Source: an uncultured Bacteroidales bacterium (GTDB lineage: Bacteria; Bacteroidota; Bacteroidia; Bacteroidales; Muribaculaceae). From it: DNA of 33,907 nt. Position 1 is the first letter of the stretch, and every line of letters begins with the position of its first letter. The notes under the pieces are model-generated. The model had not been told where the DNA came from. It saw only the letters and a program-made list of their open reading frames with translations, and ran no database searches. The position numbers and the translations under genes were made by a program. Positions 21,161 through 29,939 of the stretch are shown one piece after another. The stretch is taken from positions 1 through 33,907 of the forward strand of contig CACYQB010000033.1 in assembly GCA_902776435.1 (NCBI GenBank), given 5' to 3'.

Positions 21161-23518
21161 TTACGGGTTTTGTACCTCTTGGAGGTAGAACTGAACCTTG
21201 TCCGCATCAGCAGCATTAGGATCGAAGGTGATTGTAACAATGTAAACTGAAAGGGGAGCACCCTCAGTCCCAATGAGAGTTTCATAGTTGCTTGAGGGCC
21301 ATGCATAGGTCCAAGCGTGGTCTTGTACAACCTTAAAGGCGACTTCTGTAGCTCCAGATGCTACATAACCTTCATATTTCCAGGTATATTTGCCGTCAGC
21401 GCCCTTGACCATGTTGTTGCTCTCGTTTGCGGGATCCCATTCGGTGCCAAAAAGTGAGGAGGGTGCACCCGCTACGGTGTAAACGTGCTCAACGGGAGCA
21501 ACGTCACCAGTCTTGGTCAGGTCGCAGGTGATGCGTTCAGCATCGGGAGCATCGGGTTTGAAAGTGATGACGATGTCATAAACACCTTCCTCGGCTACGT
21601 TAGCCACCCAGTTGTTCATGCCGATGGGCCACTCATAGATGGCGTAGTCGTGGTTGCCCACAACCTTGAATTCGAAGTTGCCATACAGGCTAACGCCACT
21701 CTTGCTCCAGGTGTACTCACCGTTAGCGCCCTTAACCATGTTGTTGGCATTGTCGTTAGTGTTCCACTCGCTGCCAAATACAGCTTCGGGACCTACAACG
21801 GTGTAAACCATCTCTTCAACGGGCCAGCTGCCACCCAACAGGAAGTCGATCAATGAAGTAACGTCGTCAATCCTGATGTCGCCGTCCTTGTTGCAATCAG
21901 CAGCAACAAGATCGAGGTCGTCACCATTGCCGCTCAGCAGGTAGTCGATTAGGGCAGTAACGTCATCAATCCTTACGTTACCATCCTTGTTCACGTCACC
22001 ACGAACAGAGGGCTGGGGACCAGGAGTGTCAGGCCATTCACCAGTGATGGTGAACTTGTGGTTCACGAGGTCAATGGTAACAGTCCAGGTACCCTCGGGC
22101 ATAGCGATAGACTCAAAGCTGCCATCGGTAGCAAGATCGCACTCCTGACCAAGCAGTTCCTCAGTCATTACAAAGGAAGCAATGTCGTCCCAGATGTTCT
22201 CGCTCTCGCTCTCGGGATCAGCAAGCTTCTTGGTGAAGCCAAAGTAAGCAACGCCCAGGTCGCCCTGATTCTGAGTGGTGATAGTAGCAGTGTAGATGCC
22301 CTCGTTGTAGGTCATCTTCACACCATCGGTAGCGTTCCAACCAATTTCGTTTACGTCACCAATGATGTAAACGTCATCTACGGTGGGCTCGGTCAGTTTC
22401 AGCCGACCATTCTCGCCACCACTCAGCACAACGGTGATGTTGTAATAACCAGGCTCTACCTTGAAGGCACCAACTGTGCCGAAGCCGCCCATGTCCACAA
22501 ACTGGTCAAGAACAGCGACAGTGCCATCCTCGGCAGCGCCAATGCGATAACCATTAGCAGGCCAGCTATCACTATTTGAGCCAAGCACAGCCATGAAGCT
22601 GAAGTAGCCATAACCATCACCAGAATCAATAATCTGTGCATTAGCCAAGGTGAAAGTGTCTTCGTCTTCAGTCAGCATAGCAATGCCTGTAGAAGGATTC
22701 CAGCCATTATCGTTCACCTGACCTACAATATAGAGGTTGCCAGTGTAGGGATCAATTGCGGGACCATCCTGTACCTTCACGGCGTCAAGGCTAACTTCCT
22801 TGGTCTCAAAGTTGAACTTAAACGTCAGGTCATAAGTACCGTTCTCGGTGAAAACGTAGTCCTGGTTGCCTTCGGGGCCAGAAGGATTACCCCAGCTTTC
22901 ACCCCAACTGTGATTGGCTGCAACCTTGTAATACAAGGTGCTAGCCTCAATCTCAACATTTTGTTTAACAAGCTTGTAGAGACCGTCGGTCTCATCCAAG
23001 GTCATGTCATTCTGCGTGAGTGTAACATTCCATTCCTCGCCAAAGATGTCAGCATTGTTACCAGCAACAGTGAATGACTCATAAACGATAGGCTCAACAT
23101 AACCATCAATCTTGAACTTATGGTTCGTTTCGTCGAAAGTTACGGTGTACTTATCGCCAGATCCATGGAACTTGTAAGAACCATTTCCGTTGCCTTGTTT
23201 CTGTGTCGTAGTCCATTCCGTAGCGGTGACCGTCTGGTCAACACCACCAGTAGGACCATAACGATACTGACCATTGAATACGCTCCAATCTTGGTTACTG
23301 TTACCAGGAGTAAGGGCCTCTGCAAAGCAGAACCAGACGTCGCCGTCAATGGTAACATCATACGTGTACGTACCGTCAAGATTGTCGGTCATTGCAATAC
23401 CATCGTTGGGGTTCCATCCGTTGCCCATAGGGGATGTACCGACGATGTACATTGCCGCATTAGCGTTAAAGCCAATGAGGGCAATCATCATTGATAAAAT
23501 TAACGTTAATTTTTTCAT
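21161..23518 (-). CDS. Large secreted modular protein: SusE/F-like and X25-like repeats with an internal dockerin
   Basis: A 785-aa protein with a signal peptide (1-21, ending NANA). Repeated modules follow. Type A (SusE/SusF-like, YIVG...GWNP..GIAM) occurs at about 22-138, 261-376 and 382-494. Type B (FTVAG...FGxEWN...FKVV..H.W, starch-binding X25-like) occurs at about 147-247, 571-667 and 678-782. Between them, at 506-564, lies a dockerin: GDVNKDGNVRIDDVTALID and ADCNKDGDIRIDDVTSLID, with Pro-rich spacing before it. The order is A-B-A-A-dockerin-B-B. The modules suggest binding of starch-like or other glycans; no catalytic domain is visible. There is no lipobox and no obvious T9SS C-terminal domain. 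It has its own leader of about 75 nt and is not near a susCD pair. Confidence 0.82.
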   Translation of the reverse strand: MKKLTLILSMMIALIGFNANAAMYIVGTSPMGNGWNPNDGIAMTDNLDGTYTYDVTIDGDVWFCFAEALTPGNSNQDWSVFNGQYRYGPTGGVDQTVTATEWTTTQKQGNGNGSYKFHGSGDKYTVTFDETNHKFKIDGYVEPIVYESFTVAGNNADIFGEEWNVTLTQNDMTLDETDGLYKLVKQNVEIEASTLYYKVAANHSWGESWGNPSGPEGNQDYVFTENGTYDLTFKFNFETKEVSLDAVKVQDGPAIDPYTGNLYIVGQVNDNGWNPSTGIAMLTEDEDTFTLANAQIIDSGDGYGYFSFMAVLGSNSDSWPANGYRIGAAEDGTVAVLDQFVDMGGFGTVGAFKVEPGYYNITVVLSGGENGRLKLTEPTVDDVYIIGDVNEIGWNATDGVKMTYNEGIYTATITTQNQGDLGVAYFGFTKKLADPESESENIWDDIASFVMTEELLGQECDLATDGSFESIAMPEGTWTVTIDLVNHKFTITGEWPDTPGPQPSVRGDVNKDGNVRIDDVTALIDYLLSGNGDDLDLVAADCNKDGDIRIDDVTSLIDFLLGGSWPVEEMVYTVVGPEAVFGSEWNTNDNANNMVKGANGEYTWSKSGVSLYGNFEFKVVGNHDYAIYEWPIGMNNWVANVAEEGVYDIVITFKPDAPDAERITCDLTKTGDVAPVEHVYTVAGAPSSLFGTEWDPANESNNMVKGADGKYTWKYEGYVASGATEVAFKVVQDHAWTYAWPSSNYETLIGTEGAPLSVYIVTITFDPNAADADKVQFYLQEVQNP

Positions 23519-23597
23519 GCTTGTTAATTGGTTATTAAGTTAAACAATATGAATTAAAGTTGGTTTGTTCTTGATACCTGAAACTTTTTTAGCCGCT

Positions 23598-23605
23598 CAA
23601 AATTA
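23598..23605 (-). promoter_or_regulatory. Promoter -7 element TAATTTTG for the modular secreted protein
   Basis: TAnnTTTG match 80 bp upstream of the ATG at 23518. The -33 region is not clear. The 5' leader would be about 70 nt and AT-rich. Confidence 0.45.
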
Positions 23606-23722
23606 CAAACTTATTTCTATTATACATCATTAAATAAGACATTTTTTGCAAAAAAGTGTGCAAACGATTGCGCTGGCAGTAATCAACTGCTAACGTTTTA
23701 AAGGAGGGTGTTGTCTGATAGG

Positions 23723-25018
23723 TTATAAGCTGGTGCCCATCAGTTCAAAAGGCAAGGCCTCAGTGATGCGCACTTGGGCAAATTCGCCAATGGCAAGCGG
23801 CTTGTCCTTGGCGATAAGCACTTCGGGATCCACCTCAGGGCTGTCCCACTCGGTGCGCCCAATGTAGTAGTCATCTTCCTCGCGGTCCACGATAACGCGC
23901 AGGGTCTGACCCACCTTCTGCTCCTGGATGTCGAGTGAGATGACTTCTTGCAAGGCCATCAGCTGTTGCAGGCGCTCCTGTTTCACTTCTTGGGGCGTAT
24001 CATCGCTCAGGTGTTCGGCAGCCCATGTGCCGTTCTCCTCGCTGTAGGCAAACGCGCCCATGCGTTCGAAGCGTGCCTCGCGCACGAAATCCATCAGTTC
24101 TTCAAATTCCTTTTCTCCCTCGCCAGGGAAGCCCACCATCAGGGTGGTGCGGATGTTGATGCCTGGCACCTCACGGCGCAGGCGTTCTATCAAGTCGAGT
24201 GTCTCCTGGCGGCTGATATGACGTCGCATGTTGGTCAGCACCTTGTCGCTGATGTGCTGCAGGGCGATGTCCAGATAACTGCACACGTTGGCGCGGCTCG
24301 CCATCACGGGCAGGATGTCATAGGGGAATTGGGTGGGGTAGGCGTAGTGCAGTCTGATCCATTCCACGCCTTCGATGTCGGCCATGCGGTCAATGAGTTC
24401 CGGTAGCATCATGCGCCCTTCCAGGTCCATGCCATAGGAGGAAAGATCCTGGGCGATGATGTTGAACTCCTTCACGCCGCTCTCGGCCAGTCGCTTCGTC
24501 TCGTCGAGCAACAGCGGCATCGGCACCGACGTGTGGCGCCCCGTGATGAGCGGAATGGCACAGAAGGCGCAAAACCGGTTGCAGCCCTCCGAAATCTTCA
24601 TGTAGCAGTAATGGGGTGGGGTGGTCAGGCAACGTTCGTTGGACAGGTCGTCACGGTAGGCATGCCCCAGGTCGGACAACATGCCTTTCCAGTCAAACTT
24701 GCCGTAGAAACGGTCCACTTCGGGCAACGCTTCGATGAGGTCGGCGCGAAATCGTTCGGCCAGACATCCCATGACCACGAGGTTTCGGATTTTGCCTTGA
24801 CGTTTAGCCTCGCCCAGGCGCAGGATGGTATCAATCGACTCCCGTTGGGCGTCAGCAATGAAGCCGCAGGTGTTCACTACCACGGTTTCCCCGTCGATGC
24901 GGCTCGCGTTGTGGGCAACGCGGTAACCCGCCGCTTGAAACTGGCGCATGAGGTGCTCGCTATCCACCAGATTCTTAGAACAGCCCAGCGAAACGATGTC
25001 AATCTTATTCTTCCTCAT
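23723..25018 (-). CDS. rimO: Ribosomal protein S12 methylthiotransferase RimO
   Basis: A 431-aa radical-SAM enzyme that adds a methylthio group to an Asp of ribosomal protein S12. The N-terminal UPF0004 domain has VSLGCSKNLVDSE, TCGFI and VMGCLAER, giving three Cys for the auxiliary cluster. The radical-SAM motif is SEGCNRFCAFCAIP (CxxxCxxC). The C-terminal TRAM domain is at about 370-431. SLGCSKNLVD and FPGEGEKEF favour RimO over MiaB. It lies 36 bp downstream of ftsY and is probably cotranscribed. Confidence 0.95.
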   Translation of the reverse strand: MRKNKIDIVSLGCSKNLVDSEHLMRQFQAAGYRVAHNASRIDGETVVVNTCGFIADAQRESIDTILRLGEAKRQGKIRNLVVMGCLAERFRADLIEALPEVDRFYGKFDWKGMLSDLGHAYRDDLSNERCLTTPPHYCYMKISEGCNRFCAFCAIPLITGRHTSVPMPLLLDETKRLAESGVKEFNIIAQDLSSYGMDLEGRMMLPELIDRMADIEGVEWIRLHYAYPTQFPYDILPVMASRANVCSYLDIALQHISDKVLTNMRRHISRQETLDLIERLRREVPGINIRTTLMVGFPGEGEKEFEELMDFVREARFERMGAFAYSEENGTWAAEHLSDDTPQEVKQERLQQLMALQEVISLDIQEQKVGQTLRVIVDREEDDYYIGRTEWDSPEVDPEVLIAKDKPLAIGEFAQVRITEALPFELMGTSL

Positions 25019-25054
25019 GATCCCCCGTTCAATCCGTATTATCCGTTACCTCCG

Positions 25055-26020
25055 TCACTCCTTCGTCACCCCGAACAGCGATTTCACAAACTCCCGCTTG
25101 TTGAAGATCTGCAGGTCGGTCATCTGCTCGCCCAGGCCGATATACTTCACGGGAATCTGGAACTGGTCGCTCACGCCGATGACCACGCCGCCCTTGGCTG
25201 TGCCATCGAGCTTAGTGATGGCCAGGGCGTTGACCTCGGTAGCGGCCGAGAACTGCTTGGCTTGTTCAAAGGCGTTCTGGCCTGTTGAGCCATCCAGCAC
25301 GAGCAGCACCTCCTGAGGAGCGTCGGGCAATACCTTGCGCATGGTGTTCTTGATCTTGGTCAACTGGTTCATCAGACTCACGTTGTTGTGCAGGCGGCCT
25401 GCTGTGTCGATGATGACCACGTCGGCATTCTGGGCCACGGCGCTTTGCACGGCGTCGTATGCCACAGCGGCGGGGTCGGTGCCCATCTTGTGCTTGATCA
25501 CGGGAACACCCACGCGGTTGCCCCAAATCTCCAACTGTTCGTCGGCAGCGGCACGGTAGGTGTCGGCAGCGCCCAGCACGACTTTGTTGCCCGCCTGTTT
25601 GAACTGGTAGGCGAGCTTGCCGATGGTCGTTGTCTTGCCCACGCCGTTCACGCCCACGACCATGATGACATAGGGCTTGCTGTTCTCGGGAACGGTGAAG
25701 TCCTCGAGTTCGGCGTTATTGTTGTCGGCGAGCATCTGCGAGATTTCGTCACACAGCAGCTCGTTTAACTCCTCGGTGCCCACATACTTGTCGCGTGCCA
25801 CGCGTTCCTGCAGTCGGTTGATGATCTTGACGGTGGTATCGACGCCCACGTCGCTGGTGACAAACACTTCCTCCAGGTTGTCGAGCACGTCATCGTCAAC
25901 GGTCGATTTGCCGGCTACGGCATGCTTGATTTTCTCAAACACGCCTTGTTTGGTTTTCTCCAGGCCCTTATCGAGCGTCTCTTTCTTCTCGCGAGAGAAT
26001 AATTTCTTGAACAGTCCCAT
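25055..26020 (-). CDS. ftsY: Signal recognition particle receptor FtsY
   Basis: A 321-aa SRP receptor GTPase that docks ribosome-SRP complexes at the membrane. It has the N domain (MGLFKKLFSREKKETLDKG onward) and the G domain with VNGVGKTTTIGKLA, DTYRAAADEQL, DTAGR and TKLDGTAKGG. The acidic A domain of the E. coli protein is missing, as is usual in this phylum. The start at 26020 is chosen because a TACCTTTG element at 26049-26056 lies over the upstream in-frame ATG at 26059. rimO follows by 36 bp. Confidence 0.96.
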   Translation of the reverse strand: MGLFKKLFSREKKETLDKGLEKTKQGVFEKIKHAVAGKSTVDDDVLDNLEEVFVTSDVGVDTTVKIINRLQERVARDKYVGTEELNELLCDEISQMLADNNNAELEDFTVPENSKPYVIMVVGVNGVGKTTTIGKLAYQFKQAGNKVVLGAADTYRAAADEQLEIWGNRVGVPVIKHKMGTDPAAVAYDAVQSAVAQNADVVIIDTAGRLHNNVSLMNQLTKIKNTMRKVLPDAPQEVLLVLDGSTGQNAFEQAKQFSAATEVNALAITKLDGTAKGGVVIGVSDQFQIPVKYIGLGEQMTDLQIFNKREFVKSLFGVTKE

Positions 26021-26048
26021 ATTATAGTTCAGTTTTTTTGATTTTTTG

Positions 26049-26056
26049 CAAAGGTA
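26049..26056 (-). promoter_or_regulatory. Promoter -7 element TACCTTTG for ftsY-rimO
   Basis: Exact TAnnTTTG match 29 bp upstream of the chosen ftsY start (26020). It diverges from the carboxylesterase promoter. Confidence 0.65.
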
Positions 26057-26095
26057 CACATTTTCTTGCGCTTGTAGGTCGTGTGTGCCGTATTT

Positions 26096-26126
26096 TTTGT
26101 TTTATGCGAGGGATTCATTATCTTTG
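26096..26126 (+). promoter_or_regulatory. Promoter (TTTG, 19-bp spacer, TATCTTTG) for the carboxylesterase gene
   Basis: TTTG at 26096-26099 and TATCTTTG at 26119-26126 form a full Bacteroidota -33/-7 promoter. The ATG is at 26153, which also rules out the earlier in-frame ATG at 26081. Confidence 0.75.
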
Positions 26127-26152
26127 CGGTCAAGAAAAATGGGAACAGAGAT

Positions 26153-27913
26153 ATGAAACGGACTACTTTATACATCCTGTTGATGTTGCTGGCCGCCTGT
26201 GGCACCAAGCAGACCGAGCAGCCTGCCGAGCCGTCGGCGCTGGAGCAGGAGATGGCAGCGCTCTATGGCGAGAACAAGGTCATCAACGGCGCTTATCCTG
26301 ACTCACTGGCGGTCGAGGTGGATAATGGCATTTTTGTAGGGCATCGCGATAGTAACCTGCTGGCGTTCAAGGGTGTCCCCTATGCCTTACAACCCACTGG
26401 TGACCGCCGCTGGCAGGTCGCCAAGCCTGAACCCGACAGCCGCCTCGTGAGGGAAGCGAAATACTTTGGCCACACCTCCATCCAGAGCCGCAGCCAGCAT
26501 AACGCCGCCTCCCTCTATCCGCAGGGCGAGGACTGCTTGACGCTCAACATCTGGACCGCTGCCGACGGGATGCGCACTGCACGACGGCCCGTGATGGTTT
26601 GGGTCCATGGTGGCTCTTATGTGTGCAACGGCACAGCCAATCCGCGTGACTGGGGCGACAAGTTTGTCAAAGCCCATCCCGAGGTCGTCATGGTCTCCAT
26701 CAACTACCGCTTGGGCCTGTTGGGCTTTCTGGACCTTTCCTCGTTGCCTGACGGACAGGCGTTTGCCTGCAGTGGTCTCCTAGGCCTCCTTGACCAGGTG
26801 GAAGCTTTGAGGTGGGTGAAACGCAACATCGCTGCCTTTGGTGGTGACCCCGGCAATGTGACTCTTGTCGGCCATTCGGCGGGAGCGGGTAGTGTGTCCC
26901 TGCTTGCCAGTATCAACGAGGCCCAGGGTCTATTCCACCGCATCATTGCCCAGAGCGGCAGCGTAGCCTTCACCAGCAGCCGGGAGGACTGCCAGAGCCT
27001 GACCAAGCGTGTGCTCGATGCCACGGGAGCCAAAACCGTAGCCGAGCTGCAGGCCCTCTCCACCGAGGACATCATCGCCCTCAATGATGAGGTGGGTGAG
27101 TTCTTCCGCTTTCCTGAACGTGATGGCACAGTCATCCCCGAGGATCCCTACAGCCGCTTTAACGGCTTCAATGCAGGCATCGACATGCTCATCGGCTCCA
27201 ATAGTGATGAAACCCGTTACTGGATTGACGCCATGGGCGGTGAGGAGAACTTCGACATGGCGACTCAACTGTGGTACCGATACATCTCTATGTCACTCGA
27301 CAGTCTCCAGCGCGAGAACGCCAACCGCTTCATCGACATCGTCCCCAAGGATAACCCTTGGCCTGTCGCCGAGTTGTTAAACGACCTGATGTTCCGTGGC
27401 CCGGCCATCGAGATGGCACAGCGGCATGCGGCAGCGGGCGGCAGAACCTATATGTATTACTGGACCAAGGCCTTGAAGGATCCCATCTATGGTGCCTGCC
27501 ACGGCTCTGAGGTGGCTTATGTCCTCAACACGGGTCGCCAAATCAAGATGGGCGATGACCACAACCCCGCTCTTGCCGCCGAGGTGCAGCAGATGTGGGT
27601 GAACTTCGCCACTACGGGCAATCCCAGCACGCCAACGCATTATTGGCCGGCCTATGAGGCGACTCAGCGCGCCACAATGGTGCTGGGCGACACCATCAAG
27701 TTGCTCAATGACCCCTTGTCCGAGCAGCGGCGTCTGATTGCCCCGCTCATGAGTGAGTATATATCACCCGTTTTCAGCGACTTGCTTGACAAGGCACCGT
27801 GGTATGTCGGCGCAGCCATCGCTGCTTTGGTCATCTTATTGCTGCTGCTCACGTGGCTCATCGTCAAAGTCCGCCGCCGGTTCAGAAAAAGAAAACAACA
27901 AGTACAACAATAA
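26153..27913 (+). CDS. Type-B carboxylesterase, lipoprotein with C-terminal membrane helix
   Basis: A 586-aa alpha/beta hydrolase of the carboxylesterase type-B family. The signal peptide ends in lipobox LLAAC (Cys16). The domain has AFKGVPYALQPTGDRRW, the oxyanion-hole VHGGSY, the nucleophile elbow VGHSAGAGSVS (Ser242), SNSDETRYW (Glu353) and ACHGSEVAYV (His450), so the Ser-Glu-His triad is complete. The last 39 residues are unusual: a hydrophobic helix (about 551-572, VGAAIAALVILLLLLTWLIV) then KVRRRFRKRKQQ, so a second anchor is predicted besides the lipid. It probably removes ester groups from dietary or plant-derived compounds. A MITE-like repeat starts at its stop codon, then the fucosidase gene. 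Confidence 0.9.
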   Translation: MKRTTLYILLMLLAACGTKQTEQPAEPSALEQEMAALYGENKVINGAYPDSLAVEVDNGIFVGHRDSNLLAFKGVPYALQPTGDRRWQVAKPEPDSRLVREAKYFGHTSIQSRSQHNAASLYPQGEDCLTLNIWTAADGMRTARRPVMVWVHGGSYVCNGTANPRDWGDKFVKAHPEVVMVSINYRLGLLGFLDLSSLPDGQAFACSGLLGLLDQVEALRWVKRNIAAFGGDPGNVTLVGHSAGAGSVSLLASINEAQGLFHRIIAQSGSVAFTSSREDCQSLTKRVLDATGAKTVAELQALSTEDIIALNDEVGEFFRFPERDGTVIPEDPYSRFNGFNAGIDMLIGSNSDETRYWIDAMGGEENFDMATQLWYRYISMSLDSLQRENANRFIDIVPKDNPWPVAELLNDLMFRGPAIEMAQRHAAAGGRTYMYYWTKALKDPIYGACHGSEVAYVLNTGRQIKMGDDHNPALAAEVQQMWVNFATTGNPSTPTHYWPAYEATQRATMVLGDTIKLLNDPLSEQRRLIAPLMSEYISPVFSDLLDKAPWYVGAAIAALVILLLLLTWLIVKVRRRFRKRKQQVQQ

Positions 27914-27916
27914 ACA

Positions 27917-28112
27917 ACGTGACCTCGATGAAAATGTTCACTGATACACATCTCCCCCTCTAAGACTAGAGGGGGTGCCCGAAGGGCAGGGGCGTTGATG
28001 ATACTGTGGCAGTGCATGCCTAAGGTGGCATCGACGCCCCCGGGCCCCTTCTTATCCAAGAGGTGGAGACGCTAACGCGCTGATTCTTAGTGTTTAATTT
28101 CATTGAGCTCAC
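27917..28112 (-). mobile_element. MITE-like non-coding repeat, copy A (reverse orientation to copy B)
   Basis: A 196-bp element starts ACGTGACCTCGATGAAAA and ends TTTCATTGAGCTCAC; the ends are imperfect inverted repeats. Its reverse complement aligns with copy B at 29449-29692 in several blocks: CAGCGCGTTAGCG (CAGCGTGTTAGCA in B), the C/G-rich CCCTCT stem regions, GGGGCGTCGATG (GGGGCGTTGATT) and GTATCAG near the far end. Flanking AATAAACA and AATAAATA fit an 8-bp target duplication with one change. It begins 3 bp after the carboxylesterase stop codon and contains no ORF. Confidence 0.7.
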
Positions 28113-28129
28113 AATAAATACAATTCGTC

Positions 28130-29449
28130 ATGATGATAAAAAGATCGATTTCAACGATGATTCTGTTGGCCGTAGCATGGCTATCGGCAGTTTCCCAACA
28201 GTCAACTTATGTGCCCAGCGAGGAAAACCTCAAGGCGCGACAGGAGTTTCAGGACAACAAGCTGGGTGTCTTCATCCACTGGGGCGTCTATTCCATGCTG
28301 GCCGACGGCGAGTGGGTGATGCACAACAAGCGCATCGACCGCGACGAGTATGCCCAGTTGCCCGCGGGCTTCTATCCCTCACGGTTTGATGCCGATGAGT
28401 GGGTGCGTGCCATCAAGGATGCCGGAGCCCGCTACATCACCATCACCTCGCGCCACCATGACGGCTTCTCGATGTTCAAGAGCAATGCCAGCGACTACAA
28501 CATCGTTGATGCCACCCCATTCAAGCGCGATGTTCTCAAGGAACTGGCCGACGCCTGCCAGCGGCACGGCATCAAGCTGCACTTTTACTATTCCCACCTG
28601 GACTGGCACCGCCTGGACTATCCCTTGGGGCGGCACCAGAATGATTTGCCCCACGATCCCGCAACCTCCAACTGGCCTCAGTACTACAAATTCATGAACG
28701 ACCAGCTGACCGAGCTGTTGACCAATTATGGCCCTGTGGGCGCCATCTGGTTCGATGGCAAGTGGGAACACGACACCGACCCTGTGCCGTTTGACTGGCA
28801 GCTTGACGAGCAGTATGCCCTCATCCACCGCCTGCAGCCCGCCTGCCTCATCGGCAACAACCACCACGAGGTGCCTTTCCCTGGCGAGGATATCCAGATT
28901 TTTGAGCAGGATGTCCCCGGTGAGAACACCGCGGGTTACTCGGGCGAGAACGGCATCAGCCAACTGCCGCTGGAGACCTGCATGACGATGAACCGCGCCT
29001 GGGGTTACCGCATCACCGACAAGGATTACAAGAGCGGTGACGAGATTATCCGCACCCTCGTGCGTGCAGCGGGGCGCAACGGCAACCTTCTCATCAACGT
29101 GGGGCCGCGTCCCGATGGCTGCCTGCCCGTCGAGGCCGTTGAGCGCCTCCATGCTCTGGGCGAATGGATGCGCGTCAACGGCGAGAGCATCTATGGCACC
29201 CGTGGCGGCATGATTCCGCCCCATGACTGGGGAGTGACCACTCAGCGCGACAACACCCTCTATGTCCATATCCTCAACCTCCAGGACAACGCCCTGTATC
29301 TGCCCCTGGCCGGAAAGCGCGTCAAGCAGGTTCGCTTCTTCGCCGACAAGACGAAGCTGCGCTATACGGTTGCTGGTGACGGCATTACTATCCAGCTCCC
29401 CACGGTTCCAAACGGGGTTGACACCATCGTGGAGGTTCTCTTGCGTTAA
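28130..29449 (+). CDS. GH29 alpha-L-fucosidase, exported
   Basis: A 439-aa glycoside hydrolase family 29 enzyme that releases terminal L-fucose from glycans such as mucins or xyloglucan. The signal peptide is residues 1-22 (WLSAVSQQ). The domain starts KLGVFIHWGVYSMLADGEWVM, then TITSRHHDGFSMF, and the nucleophile Asp209 in GAIWFDGKWEHD. A C-terminal beta-domain closes the protein, and the total matches the shorter GH29 proteins. No strong promoter was seen directly before it; it may be transcribed with the carboxylesterase gene through copy A. Its TAA stop is inside the apparent target duplication of copy B. Confidence 0.93.
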   Translation: MMIKRSISTMILLAVAWLSAVSQQSTYVPSEENLKARQEFQDNKLGVFIHWGVYSMLADGEWVMHNKRIDRDEYAQLPAGFYPSRFDADEWVRAIKDAGARYITITSRHHDGFSMFKSNASDYNIVDATPFKRDVLKELADACQRHGIKLHFYYSHLDWHRLDYPLGRHQNDLPHDPATSNWPQYYKFMNDQLTELLTNYGPVGAIWFDGKWEHDTDPVPFDWQLDEQYALIHRLQPACLIGNNHHEVPFPGEDIQIFEQDVPGENTAGYSGENGISQLPLETCMTMNRAWGYRITDKDYKSGDEIIRTLVRAAGRNGNLLINVGPRPDGCLPVEAVERLHALGEWMRVNGESIYGTRGGMIPPHDWGVTTQRDNTLYVHILNLQDNALYLPLAGKRVKQVRFFADKTKLRYTVAGDGITIQLPTVPNGVDTIVEVLLR

Positions 29450-29692
29450 CGTGAGTTCGACGAAATTATTAATTGTCAATCAGCGTGTTAGCAACTCCCC
29501 CTCTAAGATTAGAGGGGGCCGGGGGGCGTTGATTCTGCCGATTAAGGTGATTTATCGCTGTATCACGAACGTCCCCGCCCACTCCCCCTCCTCCGGCACT
29601 TCGTGCCTCCTCCCCCGCCTGGGGGGAGGAGTTCCCCTCTTAACCAAGAGGGGAAACTGAGTATCAGCACTTTATTTTCGTCGAACTCACGT
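29449..29692 (+). mobile_element. MITE-like non-coding repeat, copy B
   Basis: A 244-bp element with perfect 17-bp terminal inverted repeats (ACGTGAGTTCGACGAAA at 29449-29465, complement at 29676-29692). TTGCGTTA flanks it on both sides (29441-29448 and 29693-29700), an exact 8-bp target-site duplication. It is inserted on the fucosidase stop codon, and the duplication restores a TAA. The inside is CT/GC-rich with several hairpins (ACTCCCCCTC..., GGCACTTCGTGCC). It has no ORF of note, so it would move only with a transposase supplied elsewhere. Confidence 0.85.
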
Positions 29693-29796
29693 TTGCGTTA
29701 AGGGTTCCATTTTTGCCGAATGGCGAGGCTTTGAGTTATTCTTTTTTACTTTCATCGTAAAATTGCTATCAAATTATAAATTATTAACACTTTTAC

Positions 29797-29828
29797 TTTG
29801 AATTATTTGTTTTTTTATTGTACTTTTG
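29797..29828 (+). promoter_or_regulatory. Promoter (TTTG, 20-bp spacer, TACTTTTG) for the 584-aa secreted protein
   Basis: TTTG at 29797-29800 and TACTTTTG at 29821-29828. A leader of about 105 nt follows before the ATG. Confidence 0.6.
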
Positions 29829-29939
29829 GGCTGTCACCATTACGTGAAGCCAGTCAGGATGGATGACAAGAATTGAAAACTAAATGACACTGAATACATT
29901 AGTATAAATTTATTAACTTTACTAACACATTAAAACTTA

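Noticed and set aside
26021-26059. Longer start for FtsY at 26059
   Set aside because: A TACCTTTG element overlaps this ATG, so it would not be in the transcript; MGLFKKLF at 26020 is the normal start.
28379-29479. A 366-codon minus-strand frame
   Set aside because: It is the complement of the GH29 gene and has no family motif or start context.
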